DNA of 64,000 nt from Rhodospirillales bacterium BBD 1991-14 (GCA_001657395.1 LYSY01000002.1:930001-994000), one strand, 5' to 3'. Positions 28,032 to 37,350 are shown, counted from the first letter of the stretch. A program made the numbers and translations. Notes: generated by a model not told the origin, from the sequence alone.

Positions 28032-29982
28032 GGGCGCCTGCCGCCGCCGCGCTTTGCCGTGGCGGCCCGTGCCGGCAATCAGCCGCAGTGCAATCAGCCG
28101 TAGTGTGAGGTCCTTGTCCGGGGCCGCCGCTCTGGCCGTGCTGACGGGGATGCTGTCGATCGCGCCGCTGGCCGCGCAGGATCGGCCGGAGGGGCCGATC
28201 AGCCTCTTCCCGCCCACCGTAGTTGCCCCGGAAGGCCCGGACGCGCCGCAGAGTGGGACGCCGCCGGCTGTACCTTCCGCGCCGGCCCCTGTCGAGGCGG
28301 CGCCGGAGACGCCTCAGTACGAAGGCATCCAGGTCGACCGCCTGCAGGAACTCGACACGGAGTCCCTCGGCATCCTGGAGGCGGATTCCGGCGGGCTCGG
28401 CGTCGATGCCTGGGCGGGCAGCGAGCGCGCCCTTATCGCCGCGCTGATCCGCAGCTTGCCGGGCGACCCGGCGTCGCCGACGCTGAGAGCGCTGACCACG
28501 CGTCTGCTGCTCAGCAACGCCCGCGCGCCCGGGTCTTCGGGAGGCGGCGCGCCGGCGGGCGGGCCGACACTGGCCGATGCGGTGGCTGGTGCCCAGGGGG
28601 GCCTGGACGGCGGGTTTTTACGGCTGCGGGCGGAACGGCTGCATGCCATGGGCGAGTTGGCGGGCCTCAACCGTCTGCTCTCCATCGTCCCGCAGCGGGC
28701 CGAGGATTCCTGGCTGGCCCAGGCGCGGGTCGAGGGTCTGCTTCTTGCCGGCCGGGACCAGGAAGCCTGCAGCCAGGCGCGCAGCGCGGTCGCGCGCTTT
28801 GCGGGCGCGGCCTACTGGGGCCAGGCCCTGGTGTTCTGCCAGCTCCTGGCCGAGCAGCGCGATCAGGCTTTCCTGGGGCTCGATCTGCTGCGCGAGGAGC
28901 ATCCGGACGCCGACCCGGTGTTCTACGCCCTCAGCAACCTTTTCATCGGCGGCACGGTGGCCCCGCCGGCACCCGAGGATCTGACGCCCCTGACCCTCGC
29001 GATGCTGCGCCTTGGGAAGGGAACGCCGCCGGAAGGACTGGCGGAGCGGGCCTCGCCCCTTCTGCTGCACGGAATTGCAGCGCTGGACAGCGCCGCGCCG
29101 GCGGACAGGGCCGGCGCCGCCGAGCGACTGGTGCAGGCCGCGGTCCTGCCGGGCAACGCCCTGGCGGAAGCCTACGACGCCGTACCCTTCGAGACCTCCG
29201 ATCTGGCCGACCCGCTGGTCCGCGCCGAAGCCCTGGGCGGGGTGCGCGGGCGGGCGCTGCTGGTGCATGCCGCCGGGCGCGAGACCCTTGCCCAGACCAA
29301 GGCCGAGTACCTGCAGGCCGCCCTTCTGGCCGCCGAGCGGGACGGGCGCGGCTTCGCCATGGCACGGGCGGTGCAGGCGCAGCTGGAGCAGGTGGCGCCG
29401 GCTGTGGAACTCGCCTGGTTTGCCGGCACGGCGGCGCGCAGTCTTTACCGGGTCGGCGGTTTCGAGCGCGCCGGCGCCTGGGCGGCGGTGCTGCGGCTCG
29501 ACGGCGCCAAGAACCCGGAGTCCCTGGCGGCCTTCGCGGCGCTGAAGCCGCTCACGCGCCTGGCCGGCGGGACCGATCCGATTGCACTGCGCCCGATCAC
29601 TTCCGGGGAGGGCGCGGAGGACCCGGAGGCTGGCGAACGGCTGCTGACAGCCATGATGCTGTCGCGGGCGCTTGGTCAGGACGAGGGGGCCTGGCCGGGG
29701 GTCGCCGAGGGCGCGCAGTCAGCCGACGCTGTTATCGCCGATGAACCCCTGGACGAAGAGCCGCTGGAGCGGCTGACCACCCTGCTGGCATTGAGCGACG
29801 CGGCGGCGGCCGGGCGCAGCGGCGAGGCTGTGCTGCTCGCCAGCCATGCGCTGGGCGACGAATCGTTAGCCGAGCGCCACCCCCTGGCACTCGCCTATGC
29901 CGTCTCCGCGCTGCGGTCCGTCGGGCTCGGCGGGGATGCCCGGGCCCTGGCCCTGGAGGCGGCGCTCGACGCCGGGCTCTAG
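28012..29982 (+). CDS. Large exported helical-repeat protein of unknown function
   Basis: Up to 656 residues. A hydrophobic signal segment ends near residue 55 (SGAAALAVLTGMLSIAPLAA, then QDRPEG). The ATG at 28012 gives a long basic N-region; GTG at 28105 would give a normal-length signal peptide. After a proline-rich linker the chain is a long run of short Ala/Leu-rich helices (RLHAMGELAGLNRLLSIVPQ; LLAGRDQEACSQARSAVARF), suggesting a TPR-like or similar solenoid. Probably periplasmic. No named family recognised. The stop is 7 bp before xerD; it overlaps the 46-residue gene upstream. Confidence 0.8.
   Translation: MNVSRAEGACRRRALPWRPVPAISRSAISRSVRSLSGAAALAVLTGMLSIAPLAAQDRPEGPISLFPPTVVAPEGPDAPQSGTPPAVPSAPAPVEAAPETPQYEGIQVDRLQELDTESLGILEADSGGLGVDAWAGSERALIAALIRSLPGDPASPTLRALTTRLLLSNARAPGSSGGGAPAGGPTLADAVAGAQGGLDGGFLRLRAERLHAMGELAGLNRLLSIVPQRAEDSWLAQARVEGLLLAGRDQEACSQARSAVARFAGAAYWGQALVFCQLLAEQRDQAFLGLDLLREEHPDADPVFYALSNLFIGGTVAPPAPEDLTPLTLAMLRLGKGTPPEGLAERASPLLLHGIAALDSAAPADRAGAAERLVQAAVLPGNALAEAYDAVPFETSDLADPLVRAEALGGVRGRALLVHAAGRETLAQTKAEYLQAALLAAERDGRGFAMARAVQAQLEQVAPAVELAWFAGTAARSLYRVGGFERAGAWAAVLRLDGAKNPESLAAFAALKPLTRLAGGTDPIALRPITSGEGAEDPEAGERLLTAMMLSRALGQDEGAWPGVAEGAQSADAVIADEPLDEEPLERLTTLLALSDAAAAGRSGEAVLLASHALGDESLAERHPLALAYAVSALRSVGLGGDARALALEAALDAGL
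28075..28104. repeat. 15-bp tandem duplication at a gene start
   Basis: GCAATCAGCCGCAGT is followed by GCAATCAGCCGTAGT (one mismatch), coding the repeated AISRS before the signal segment. Confidence 0.88.
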
Positions 29983-29989
29983 AGCCGCG

Positions 29990-30958
29990 ATGCCGGTCCG
30001 GCGTCCGCCTCCGCCGATACCGCAGCTGGAGCCTTTCCTGGAGATGCTGGCTGCCGAACGCGGCGCGGCCGCCAACACGCTGGAGGCCTACCGGCGTGAC
30101 CTGGAGAGTTACGCGGCCTTTCTGCAGCGCCGCCGTAGGCGGCCGGAGACGGCGGAAGCCGACGACCTTCGGGCCTTTCTCTCGCAGCTGGCCAAGGCCG
30201 GCATGGCGCCGCGCACCGCGGCCCGCCGGCTCTCGGCGCTGCGTCAGTTCTATCGCTTTCTGCTGAGCGAGGGACTGCGGGGCGACGACCCGAGCGCGGC
30301 GGTCGACTCGCCCCGCCAGGGCCGCGCCCTTCCCAAGGTGCTCAGCGAGGCCGAGGTCGAGACCCTTCTGACGACCGCCCAGAGCCGGCAGGATGCCGAG
30401 GGCCTGCGTCTGGCCGCCCTGGTCGAACTGCTCTATGCCACCGGCCTTCGGGTCTCCGAACTGGTCGGGCTGCGCCTTGCCGCCACCCAGCGCGACCAGC
30501 GCCTGCTCATCGTCCGCGGCAAGGGCAACAAGGAGCGCATGGTGCCGCTGAGCGACGCCGCAAGGCGCAGCCTCGCCGCCTACCTGGAGGTGCGCGACGG
30601 TTTTCTTCCGAAGGTGGGGGGAGGCACAGGCGCGCGCCGCGCGCCCTCGCCCTGGCTGTTTCCGTCGCGCGGGGCCAGCGGCCACATCACCCGTCACCGC
30701 GTCGGCCAGCTGTTGAAGGACCTCGCCCGTGCCGCGCAGGTGGATGCGGCGAAGGTCTCCCCCCATGTCCTCCGTCACGCCTTCGCCAGCCATTTGCTGG
30801 ACCACGGTGCCGACCTGCGCTCCCTGCAGAAGATGCTGGGGCATGCGGATATCTCGACCACCCAGATTTACACCCACGTTCTCAACGAGCGGCTCAAGTC
30901 GCTGGTTCAGACTCATCATCCGCTGGCCCAACTGCCTGCAAAGGACGTGTCGCGCTGA
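29990..30958 (+). CDS. xerD: Tyrosine recombinase XerD
   Basis: A 322-residue site-specific recombinase that resolves chromosome dimers at dif with XerC. The N-terminal SAM-like domain spans about 10-95. The catalytic residues are Arg154 (TGLRVSEL), Lys178 (RGKGNKER), His259 and Arg262 (PHVLRHAFASH), His285 (LGHADIS) and Tyr294 (TQIYTHV). All six are present and the length is normal, so this is the housekeeping enzyme and not a phage integrase. It is 7 bp downstream of the 656-residue gene. Confidence 0.95.
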   Translation: MPVRRPPPPIPQLEPFLEMLAAERGAAANTLEAYRRDLESYAAFLQRRRRRPETAEADDLRAFLSQLAKAGMAPRTAARRLSALRQFYRFLLSEGLRGDDPSAAVDSPRQGRALPKVLSEAEVETLLTTAQSRQDAEGLRLAALVELLYATGLRVSELVGLRLAATQRDQRLLIVRGKGNKERMVPLSDAARRSLAAYLEVRDGFLPKVGGGTGARRAPSPWLFPSRGASGHITRHRVGQLLKDLARAAQVDAAKVSPHVLRHAFASHLLDHGADLRSLQKMLGHADISTTQIYTHVLNERLKSLVQTHHPLAQLPAKDVSR

Positions 30959-31191
30959 GCGTTGGATGCAGCGAACGCTGCACCGCCCCTGTCCTGCCGC
31001 CGAAGTCGGCAGGAAAAGCGCCATGTTCCGGTTGACAAGAGCAAGTGGTATGACCAGTTTGCCCAGCGTGCGCGATCGGCTGCCGCGGATAGGGTCTCGC
31101 CTTGTCTCCTGCGCGTCTGCCGAGTGTTGATGACCGCCCGGAGTCCGCAGGACCGGACTCCATAGGGGCCAGATCCACCAGGGGAACGTCC

Positions 31192-32169
31192 ATGAGCTTT
31201 ACCATTGTCGAACAGGCGCCGGCGCGCCTGAACCGCAGCGAACTTGCCGTGCCGGGCAGCAATCCGAAGCTGTTCAAGAAAGCTGCGGAGTCAGAGGCCG
31301 ATGTGATCTTCCTGGATCTCGAAGACGCCGTGGCGCCGGACGACAAGGTCCAGGCACGCAAGAACATCATCAAGGCCCTGAACGAGGTCGACTGGGGCAA
31401 CAAGACCATGTCGGTGCGCATCAACGGCCTCGACACCCATTACATGTACCGCGATGTTATCGACATCATCGAGCAGGGTGGCGAGCGCCTCGACCTCTTC
31501 ATGATCCCGAAGGCGGGCACTGCTGCCGACATCTATGCCGTCGACATGCTGGTCAGCCAGGCCGAAGAGGCGGTCGGGCGCAAAAAGCGGATCGGCTTCG
31601 AGATGATCATCGAAACCGCACTGGGCATGGCCAATGTCGACGAGATCGCCAAGGCCTCGACGCGCAACGAGAGCCTTCACTTCGGCGTGGCCGACTATGC
31701 CGCTTCGACCAAGGCGCGGACCACGGTCATCGGCGGCCCCAACGAACTCTATGGCGTCCTGACCGATCCCGACGAGGCGGGCGAGCGGCTCTATCACTGG
31801 GGCGACATGTGGCATTACGCCATCGCCCGCATGGTGGTTGCGGCGCGGGCCGCCGGGCTGCGGCCCATCGACGGGCCTTTCGGAGATTTCTCGGATCCCG
31901 AGGGCTTCCGTGCCCAGGCCAACCGCGCCGCGGTGTTGGGCTGCGAGGGCAAGTGGGCCATCCATCCCAGTCAGATCGGCTTGGCCAACGAGGTCAACAG
32001 CCCCTCCAAGGCCGAGGTCGACAAGGCCAAGCGCATCCTGAAGGCCATGCGCCAGGCCCAGAAAGAGGGCAAAGGCGCCGTTTCCCTCGACGGGCGCCTC
32101 ATCGATATCGCCTCCATCAAGCAGGCCGAAGTGATGGTGAAGAAGGCCCGGCAGATCGCCAAGGGCTGA
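31192..32169 (+). CDS. mcl1: L-malyl-CoA/beta-methylmalyl-CoA lyase
   Basis: A 325-residue CitE-like TIM-barrel enzyme. Signature segments are RLNRSELAVPGSNPKLFKKA, FLDLEDAVAPDDK (acidic Mg ligand), the GFEMIIETALGMANVDEI glutamate and AIHPSQIGLANEV near the end. The close match to Rhodobacter Mcl1 in pattern indicates cleavage of beta-methylmalyl-CoA or malyl-CoA into glyoxylate plus propionyl- or acetyl-CoA, a step of the ethylmalonyl-CoA pathway. Propionyl-CoA formed could enter the mutase at 2645. AGGGGAA lies before the ATG at 31192. Confidence 0.93.
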   Translation: MSFTIVEQAPARLNRSELAVPGSNPKLFKKAAESEADVIFLDLEDAVAPDDKVQARKNIIKALNEVDWGNKTMSVRINGLDTHYMYRDVIDIIEQGGERLDLFMIPKAGTAADIYAVDMLVSQAEEAVGRKKRIGFEMIIETALGMANVDEIAKASTRNESLHFGVADYAASTKARTTVIGGPNELYGVLTDPDEAGERLYHWGDMWHYAIARMVVAARAAGLRPIDGPFGDFSDPEGFRAQANRAAVLGCEGKWAIHPSQIGLANEVNSPSKAEVDKAKRILKAMRQAQKEGKGAVSLDGRLIDIASIKQAEVMVKKARQIAKG

Positions 32170-32212
32170 GGCTTACGCGGGCGCTGCAGGCCCGCGAGAG
32201 GTCCGAAGTTTC

Positions 32213-32243
32213 GAGGCCGGCGCCCTGAGGGCGCCGGCCTCTT
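32213..32243 (+). terminator. Hairpin terminator after mcl1
   Basis: A perfect 13-bp stem GAGGCCGGCGCCC / GGGCGCCGGCCTC with a TGA loop, followed by TTCGATTCT. Confidence 0.8.
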
Positions 32244-32417
32244 CGATTCTGGTTCAGGCGCCCCGGATTCAGGCGCATCAGGCTTTATTTCCCCGGCCCA
32301 GACGATTATTTAGGGGTGCAAGCGCGGCAAACGGGCCGGACTCAACCAAAAGAGCGCGGCTGGAAGGCCCGGAGCGAAAGCGTGCCAGCCGTTGGCCGCT
32401 GTGCTAGACAGGATCTC

Positions 32418-33374
32418 ATGCATAACTTTCTCGACTTCGAAAAACCCATCGCAGAACTCGAAGGCAAGATCGAGGAACTGCGGCATCTCTCCGACGATGG
32501 CGAGATCAACATCGCCGAAGAAGTCGAGAAGCTTCAGGGCAAGGTCGACCGGCTGCTGCGCCAGACCTACGGCAAGCTTTCGGCCTGGCAAAAGACCCAG
32601 GTCGCCCGCCATCCCGACCGTCCCCATTTCGGCGACTACATCGCCGCCCTGGTGGAAGACTTCACGCCGCTGTCCGGCGACCGGCTGTTTGCCGAAGACA
32701 AGGCCATCGTCGGCGGCTTGGGGCGGTTCCGCGGTTACTCCGTCGTGGTCATCGGGCACGAGAAGGGCTCGGACATCAATTCGCGCGTCACCCACAACTT
32801 CGGCATGGCGCGGCCGGAGGGTTACCGCAAGGCGCAGCGCCTGATGCGCATGGCGGCGCGCTTCGGCCTGCCGGTGATCACCCTGGTCGACACCGCCGGG
32901 GCCTATCCCGGCGTCGGGGCGGAGGAGCGCGGCCAGGCCGAGGCCATCGCCCGTTCCATCGAGGTCTGCCTTGACGTCGAGGTGCCCCTGCTGTCGGTGA
33001 TCATCGGCGAGGGTGGCTCCGGCGGCGCCATTGCGCTGGCCGCGGCCAACCGCATCTTCATGCTGGAACACTCGATCTACTCGGTGATCTCGCCGGAAGG
33101 CTGCGCGTCGATCCTCTGGCGCTCGTCCGAGCAGGCGCAGGAAGCCGCCGAGGCCTTGCGCCTGACGGCCCAGGACCTGCAGCGCCTGGGTGTGATCGAC
33201 GAGATCATTCCCGAGCCCCTGGGCGGGGCGCACCGCGGCGGCGAAAGCACCATCACCGCGGTCGGCGACAAGCTGGAGGAAGGCATTCGCGAGTTGCTGC
33301 GCGAAAGCGGACCGCACCTGAAGCAGCGCCGGCGCGAAAAGTTTCTGGAAATGGGTCAGAAGGGCCTCGGGTAA
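32418..33374 (+). CDS. accA: Acetyl-CoA carboxylase carboxyltransferase subunit alpha
   Basis: A 318-residue subunit pairing with AccD to transfer the carboxyl group from biotin to acetyl-CoA, giving malonyl-CoA for fatty acids. Starts [20 protein letters not shown]; the crotonase-like core includes [40 protein letters not shown], and [19 protein letters not shown], all standard. AGGA precedes the ATG at 32418. Two short tandem-repeat arrays follow the gene. Confidence 0.97.
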   Translation: MHNFLDFEKPIAELEGKIEELRHLSDDGEINIAEEVEKLQGKVDRLLRQTYGKLSAWQKTQVARHPDRPHFGDYIAALVEDFTPLSGDRLFAEDKAIVGGLGRFRGYSVVVIGHEKGSDINSRVTHNFGMARPEGYRKAQRLMRMAARFGLPVITLVDTAGAYPGVGAEERGQAEAIARSIEVCLDVEVPLLSVIIGEGGSGGAIALAAANRIFMLEHSIYSVISPEGCASILWRSSEQAQEAAEALRLTAQDLQRLGVIDEIIPEPLGGAHRGGESTITAVGDKLEEGIRELLRESGPHLKQRRREKFLEMGQKGLG

Positions 33375-33387
33375 GCCTGACGCCCCC

Positions 33388-33433
33388 GTCTTTTCTCCGG
33401 CCGTCTTTTCTCCGGCCGTCTTTTTCTCCGGCC
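33388..33433. repeat. Tandem array of a 15-bp unit
   Basis: GTCTTTTCTCCGGCC occurs twice exactly and a third time with one extra T; a decayed fourth unit follows. Confidence 0.9.
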
Positions 33434-33481
33434 CTCTTTTCGCGGCACCACCAACGTGCGGGTGCCGATCTTCACGTTTTA

Positions 33482-33548
33482 AAAGCCGACCCTGCTTTCA
33501 AAGCCGACCCTGCTTTCAAGCCCGACTCTGCTTTCAAGGCCTACTCTG
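33482..33548. repeat. Tandem array of a unit of about 19 bp
   Basis: AAAGCCGACCCTGCTTTCA repeats about three and a half times with growing divergence to the right (CCCGACTCTGCTTTCAAGG). Confidence 0.85.
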
Positions 33549-33810
33549 GCGCAACCGCCAGGGGTAGTCCTGCGCGTGGCAGGCGGTAGGTCTAAGTGAT
33601 TCGACTAGGAAATCATTCAATACGTATACATAGGAACCTACCACTGCAATTTGCCCCAGAAGGAGTCTTGTAACCTCAGGGCGTTGGGGCTCTATTATGA
33701 CGAGAACACCGGCGTGCAGGCGTCGGCTCACCGTCAAGCGGCTGGTTTCGGGGGGAACCTGTCAGCGAGGTGGGGAAGGCTCACAACAACAAGAATGGGA
33801 GAGCGATTTT

Positions 33811-35397
33811 ATGCTTCTGAAACACTTTAAGCGCGCCTCATTGAGCATCGGCATTGCCCTTGCTCTGGCCGGGACGGCGTCGGCCGAGACGGTCTTGCGC
33901 GTCGGCAACATGGGTGAACCCGCGACCCTGGATCCCCATCATGTGGCCGGCGTATGGGAAAACCGGATCATCGGCGACATGTTCCTGGGGCTCACCACGG
34001 AAGGCCCTGACGGCAGCGTCGTGCCCGGCGCGGCGGAGAGCTGGACCATCAGCGACGACGGGCTGACCTACACCTTCCAACTGCGCGACCATAGCTGGTC
34101 CGACGGCGCGCCGGTCACCGCCGACGACTTCGTCTTTGCCCTGCGCCGCATCCTCTCGCCGGAACTGGCGGCCAAGTACGCCTCGCTGCTCTATCCCATC
34201 AAGAACGCCGAAGAGATCAACAACGGCAGCATTGCCGACTCTTCGCTGCTGGGCGCCCGGGCGATCGACGCAAAGACGCTGGAGATCACCCTGGTCGCGC
34301 CGACGCCCTACTTCATCGAGCAACTCACCCACTACACGGCCTTCCCGGTGCCCAAGCATCTGGTCGAGGCGCATGGCGACGACTGGATCAAGAAGGACAA
34401 CATCGCCAGCAACGGCCCTTATGTTCTGGATGAGTGGGTGCCCAACACCCATGTGCGTCTGGTCAAGAACATCGACTTCTACGACGCGTCCAACGTCTCC
34501 ATCGAGACAGTGGAGTTCTTCCCCTCGGAAGACCGCGGCGCGGTGCAGAAGCGGTTCCGTTCAGGCGAGATCGACATCGCCAAGGACTTCGCCTCCGAGC
34601 AGTTCGACTTCCTGAAGAAGAACCTGCCGGACGAGACCCGCGTCGCGCCCTACCTCGGCATCTACTACTACCCCGTCAACTCCAACAAGCCGCCCTTCGA
34701 CGACAAGCGCGTGCGTCAGGCCCTGTCCATGGCGATCGATCGCAGCGCGATCACCGACAAGGTTCTGAAGACGGGTGAGGTTCCGGCCTACAGCTTCGTG
34801 CCGCCGGGCACCGGCAACTACGGCGACCCGGCCTTCGTGAGCTGGATGGAGACGCCCTACAAGGAGCGCGTCGAGACGGCCAAGGCCCTGCTGGCCGAAG
34901 CCGGCTACGGTCCCGACAACCCGCTGAAGTTCACGCTGTCGTACAACACCAGCGAAAACCACAAGCGCATCGCCATTGCCGTATCCGCGATGTGGAAGCA
35001 GCTGGGCGTGCAGGCCGAACTCTTCAATCAGGAAGTGACGCCGCACTACAACAAGCTGGAGCAGAACGACTTCGACGTGGCGCGGGCCGGCTGGATCGCC
35101 GACTACAACGACGCGCAGAACTTCCTTTATCTCCTGGAGACGCGGACCGGCCGCCAGAACTACGGGCGCTATTCGAACCCGGAGTTCGACGAGTTCATGG
35201 CCAAGGCTGCCAACACCACCGACATGGACAAGCGTGCGCAGTATCTGCGTTCCGCGGAAGCCATTGCGATGGAAGACCAGCCGGTCATTCCGATCTACTA
35301 CTATGTGTCCAAGAACCTGGTTTCCAACGACGTGGCCGGTTGGGAACCGAATGTGAAAGACATTCAGCGAACCCGCTATCTGTCGATCAAACCCTGA
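33811..35397 (+). CDS. oppA: Oligopeptide ABC transporter, periplasmic binding protein
   Basis: A 528-residue SBP_bac_5-type binding protein. Residues 1 to about 26 are a signal peptide (MLLKHFKRASLSIGIALALA, ending ASA). The mature start ETVLRVGNMGEPATLDPHHV and the segments SWSDGAPVTADDFVFALRRI and RQALSMAIDRSAITDKVL are typical of OppA/DppA. It captures peptides for the permease encoded downstream. The ATG at 33811 follows GGGAGAG. A hairpin with a T-run follows the stop, likely lowering read-through to the permease genes. Confidence 0.95.
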   Translation: MLLKHFKRASLSIGIALALAGTASAETVLRVGNMGEPATLDPHHVAGVWENRIIGDMFLGLTTEGPDGSVVPGAAESWTISDDGLTYTFQLRDHSWSDGAPVTADDFVFALRRILSPELAAKYASLLYPIKNAEEINNGSIADSSLLGARAIDAKTLEITLVAPTPYFIEQLTHYTAFPVPKHLVEAHGDDWIKKDNIASNGPYVLDEWVPNTHVRLVKNIDFYDASNVSIETVEFFPSEDRGAVQKRFRSGEIDIAKDFASEQFDFLKKNLPDETRVAPYLGIYYYPVNSNKPPFDDKRVRQALSMAIDRSAITDKVLKTGEVPAYSFVPPGTGNYGDPAFVSWMETPYKERVETAKALLAEAGYGPDNPLKFTLSYNTSENHKRIAIAVSAMWKQLGVQAELFNQEVTPHYNKLEQNDFDVARAGWIADYNDAQNFLYLLETRTGRQNYGRYSNPEFDEFMAKAANTTDMDKRAQYLRSAEAIAMEDQPVIPIYYYVSKNLVSNDVAGWEPNVKDIQRTRYLSIKP

Positions 35398-35404
35398 TCG
35401 CTGA

Positions 35405-35438
35405 GGCCCTCCGTCCCCCAGGGGCGGAGGGCCCTTTC
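35405..35438 (+). terminator. Attenuating hairpin between oppA and oppB
   Basis: Stem GGCCCTCCG / CGGAGGGCC with an 11-base loop and CTTT following. Such hairpins commonly let the binding protein be made in excess of the permease. Confidence 0.8.
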
Positions 35439-35525
35439 GCCGCACACTGACGGATAGGCGGACCGCTTCGACGGCCACGCATCCTCTTTGCTGCGGCGAC
35501 GACAGGGATCAGGGGAGCTGGTTCC

Positions 35526-36449
35526 ATGTTCGCCTATGCGCTTCGCCGCCTGTTGGTGGCCATACCCACACTCTTCGTCATCATCACGCTGGCGTTTTTC
35601 CTGATGCGTCTGGCGCCCGGCGGGCCTTTCGACTCCGACCGGGTCCTGCCGCCGGCCATCGAGAAGAACGTGCTGGCCCACTACAATCTCGACCTGCCCC
35701 TCTGGCAGCAGTACCTGAAGTATCTCGGCGGGCTGGTTCAGGGCGATTTCGGCCCCTCCTTCCGGGTCCGCGACTTCTCGGTCGCCGAGCTCATCATGTC
35801 GGGTTTTCCCGCCAGTCTGCAGATCGGCGGCACGGCCATCCTGCTGGCGGTGATCATCGGGGTCTCGCTCGGCGCCTTTGCGGCGCTGCGCCAGAACACA
35901 CTCACCGACTACTCGGTCATGGGTGCGGCGATGGTGGGGATCGCCATACCCAACTTCGTCATGGCGCCGCTTCTGACCCTGGTGCTCGGCGTCTACCTGT
36001 CGTGGCTACCGGTCGCCGGCTGGGGCGGTGGCGCACTCGCCAACAAGGTGCTGCCGATTATCGCGCTGGCGCTGCCGCAGATCGCCTACATCTCGCGCCT
36101 GACCCGCGGTTCGATGGTCGAGGTGCTGAACGCCAACTTCGTGCGCACCGCCCGCGCCAAGGGCCTGCGCGAGCAGCTGGTGGTGGTGCGCCATGCGTTG
36201 AAAGGCGCACTCCTGCCCGTGGTCTCCTACCTCGGCCCGGCGACGGCGGCGGTCATCACCGGCTCTGTCGTGATCGAGACCATCTTCGATATTCCCGGCA
36301 TCGGCCGCTACTTCATTCAAGGCGCCCTCAGCCGCGACTACACCCTGGTGATGGGCGTGATGATCTTCTACGCCGTGCTCATCATGGTGCTCAACCTGAT
36401 CGTCGACCTGCTCTACGCGGTGCTCGATCCCAAGGTGAGGTACACGTGA
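35526..36449 (+). CDS. oppB: Oligopeptide ABC transporter permease OppB
   Basis: A 307-residue inner-membrane permease. The first helix (LLVAIPTLFVIITLAFFLMR), the long periplasmic loop and five C-terminal helices with the EAA-type loop (NFVRTARAKGLREQLVVVRH) are typical of the OppB/DppB type. It contacts the ATPases through that loop. The stop overlaps the oppC start (TGATG), so translation is coupled. Confidence 0.96.
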   Translation: MFAYALRRLLVAIPTLFVIITLAFFLMRLAPGGPFDSDRVLPPAIEKNVLAHYNLDLPLWQQYLKYLGGLVQGDFGPSFRVRDFSVAELIMSGFPASLQIGGTAILLAVIIGVSLGAFAALRQNTLTDYSVMGAAMVGIAIPNFVMAPLLTLVLGVYLSWLPVAGWGGGALANKVLPIIALALPQIAYISRLTRGSMVEVLNANFVRTARAKGLREQLVVVRHALKGALLPVVSYLGPATAAVITGSVVIETIFDIPGIGRYFIQGALSRDYTLVMGVMIFYAVLIMVLNLIVDLLYAVLDPKVRYT

Positions 36450-37348
36450 TGATCCATACCACTGCCTCCGCCGATGCCATGGCCGGCATGGAAGAACTGG
36501 AAGGGCGCTCCCTCTGGCAGGACGCGCGCATCCGTCTCTTCCGCAACAAGGCCGCCGTGGTCTCGATGATCGTCCTGGGCATCATCGCCGTGATGGCGAT
36601 CCTGGCGCCCTATCTCAGCCCGCATCCCTATGACGAGGTCTACTGGGAGCGCATTCAGGTCGGCCCCGACTTCGAAAACGCGCACTGGTTCGGCACCGAC
36701 GGCAACGGCCGCGACCTCTTCGTGCGCACGCTCTACGGCGCGCGGGTCTCGCTGATGGTGGGCATCCTCGCCACAACGGTCAGCCTGATCATCGGCGTCA
36801 CCTACGGTGCCGTGGCCGGCTATGTCGGCGGGCGCGTCGACAACCTGATGATGCGCTTCGTCGACGTGATGTATTCCCTGCCCTTCATGTTCTTCGTCAT
36901 CCTGCTGATGGTCATCTTCGGGCGGAACATCTTTCTGATCTTCATCGCCCTGGGCGCGGTGGAATGGCTGACCATGGCACGCATCGTGCGCGGCCAGACG
37001 CTCTCGGTGAAGCGCAAGGAATTCATCGAGGCGGCGCATGCCGGCGGCGTCTCGAATTTCAAGATCATCTTCCGCCACATCATTCCCAACGTCCTGGGGC
37101 CGGTCATCGTCTATATGACGCTCACCATTCCCCAGGTGATCCTGACGGAGAGCTTCATCTCCTTCCTGGGGCTGGGCGTGCAGGAACCGCTGACCTCCTG
37201 GGGTGTCCTGATCTCCGAGGGCGCGCGGGTGATGGAGCAGTCGCCCTGGATGCTGATGTTCCCGGCAGTGTTCCTGGCGGTGACGCTCTTTGCCTTCAAC
37301 TTTATCGGCGACGGTCTGCGCGATGCGCTCGACCCGAAGGATCGGTGA
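36449..37348 (+). CDS. oppC: Oligopeptide ABC transporter permease OppC
   Basis: A 299-residue permease partner of OppB. A cytoplasmic OppC N-terminal region (SLWQDARIRLFRNKAAVVSM) precedes the first helix, and the segment HWFGTDGNGRDLFVRTLYGA is diagnostic. The EAA loop is EFIEAAHAGGVSNFKIIFRH. The ATG at 36449 overlaps the oppB stop by one base; a GTG one codon earlier is also possible. The gene is followed 2 bp later by oppD. Confidence 0.96.
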   Translation: MIHTTASADAMAGMEELEGRSLWQDARIRLFRNKAAVVSMIVLGIIAVMAILAPYLSPHPYDEVYWERIQVGPDFENAHWFGTDGNGRDLFVRTLYGARVSLMVGILATTVSLIIGVTYGAVAGYVGGRVDNLMMRFVDVMYSLPFMFFVILLMVIFGRNIFLIFIALGAVEWLTMARIVRGQTLSVKRKEFIEAAHAGGVSNFKIIFRHIIPNVLGPVIVYMTLTIPQVILTESFISFLGLGVQEPLTSWGVLISEGARVMEQSPWMLMFPAVFLAVTLFAFNFIGDGLRDALDPKDR

Positions 37349-37350
37349 GC

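Larger units (their letters stand above)
33375..33810. other. Long gene-free leader upstream of the opp operon
   Basis: The left part holds two tandem-repeat arrays. From about 33580 to 33680 the DNA is less GC-rich and may carry the promoter of the binding-protein gene. The last bases include GGGAGAG, the ribosome site. No gene is supported. Confidence 0.6.

Noticed and set aside
29990-30958. Tyrosine recombinase as a sign of a prophage or integrative element
   Set aside because: Length, all catalytic residues and the housekeeping neighbours fit XerD. No attachment repeats, phage genes or tRNA gene are nearby.
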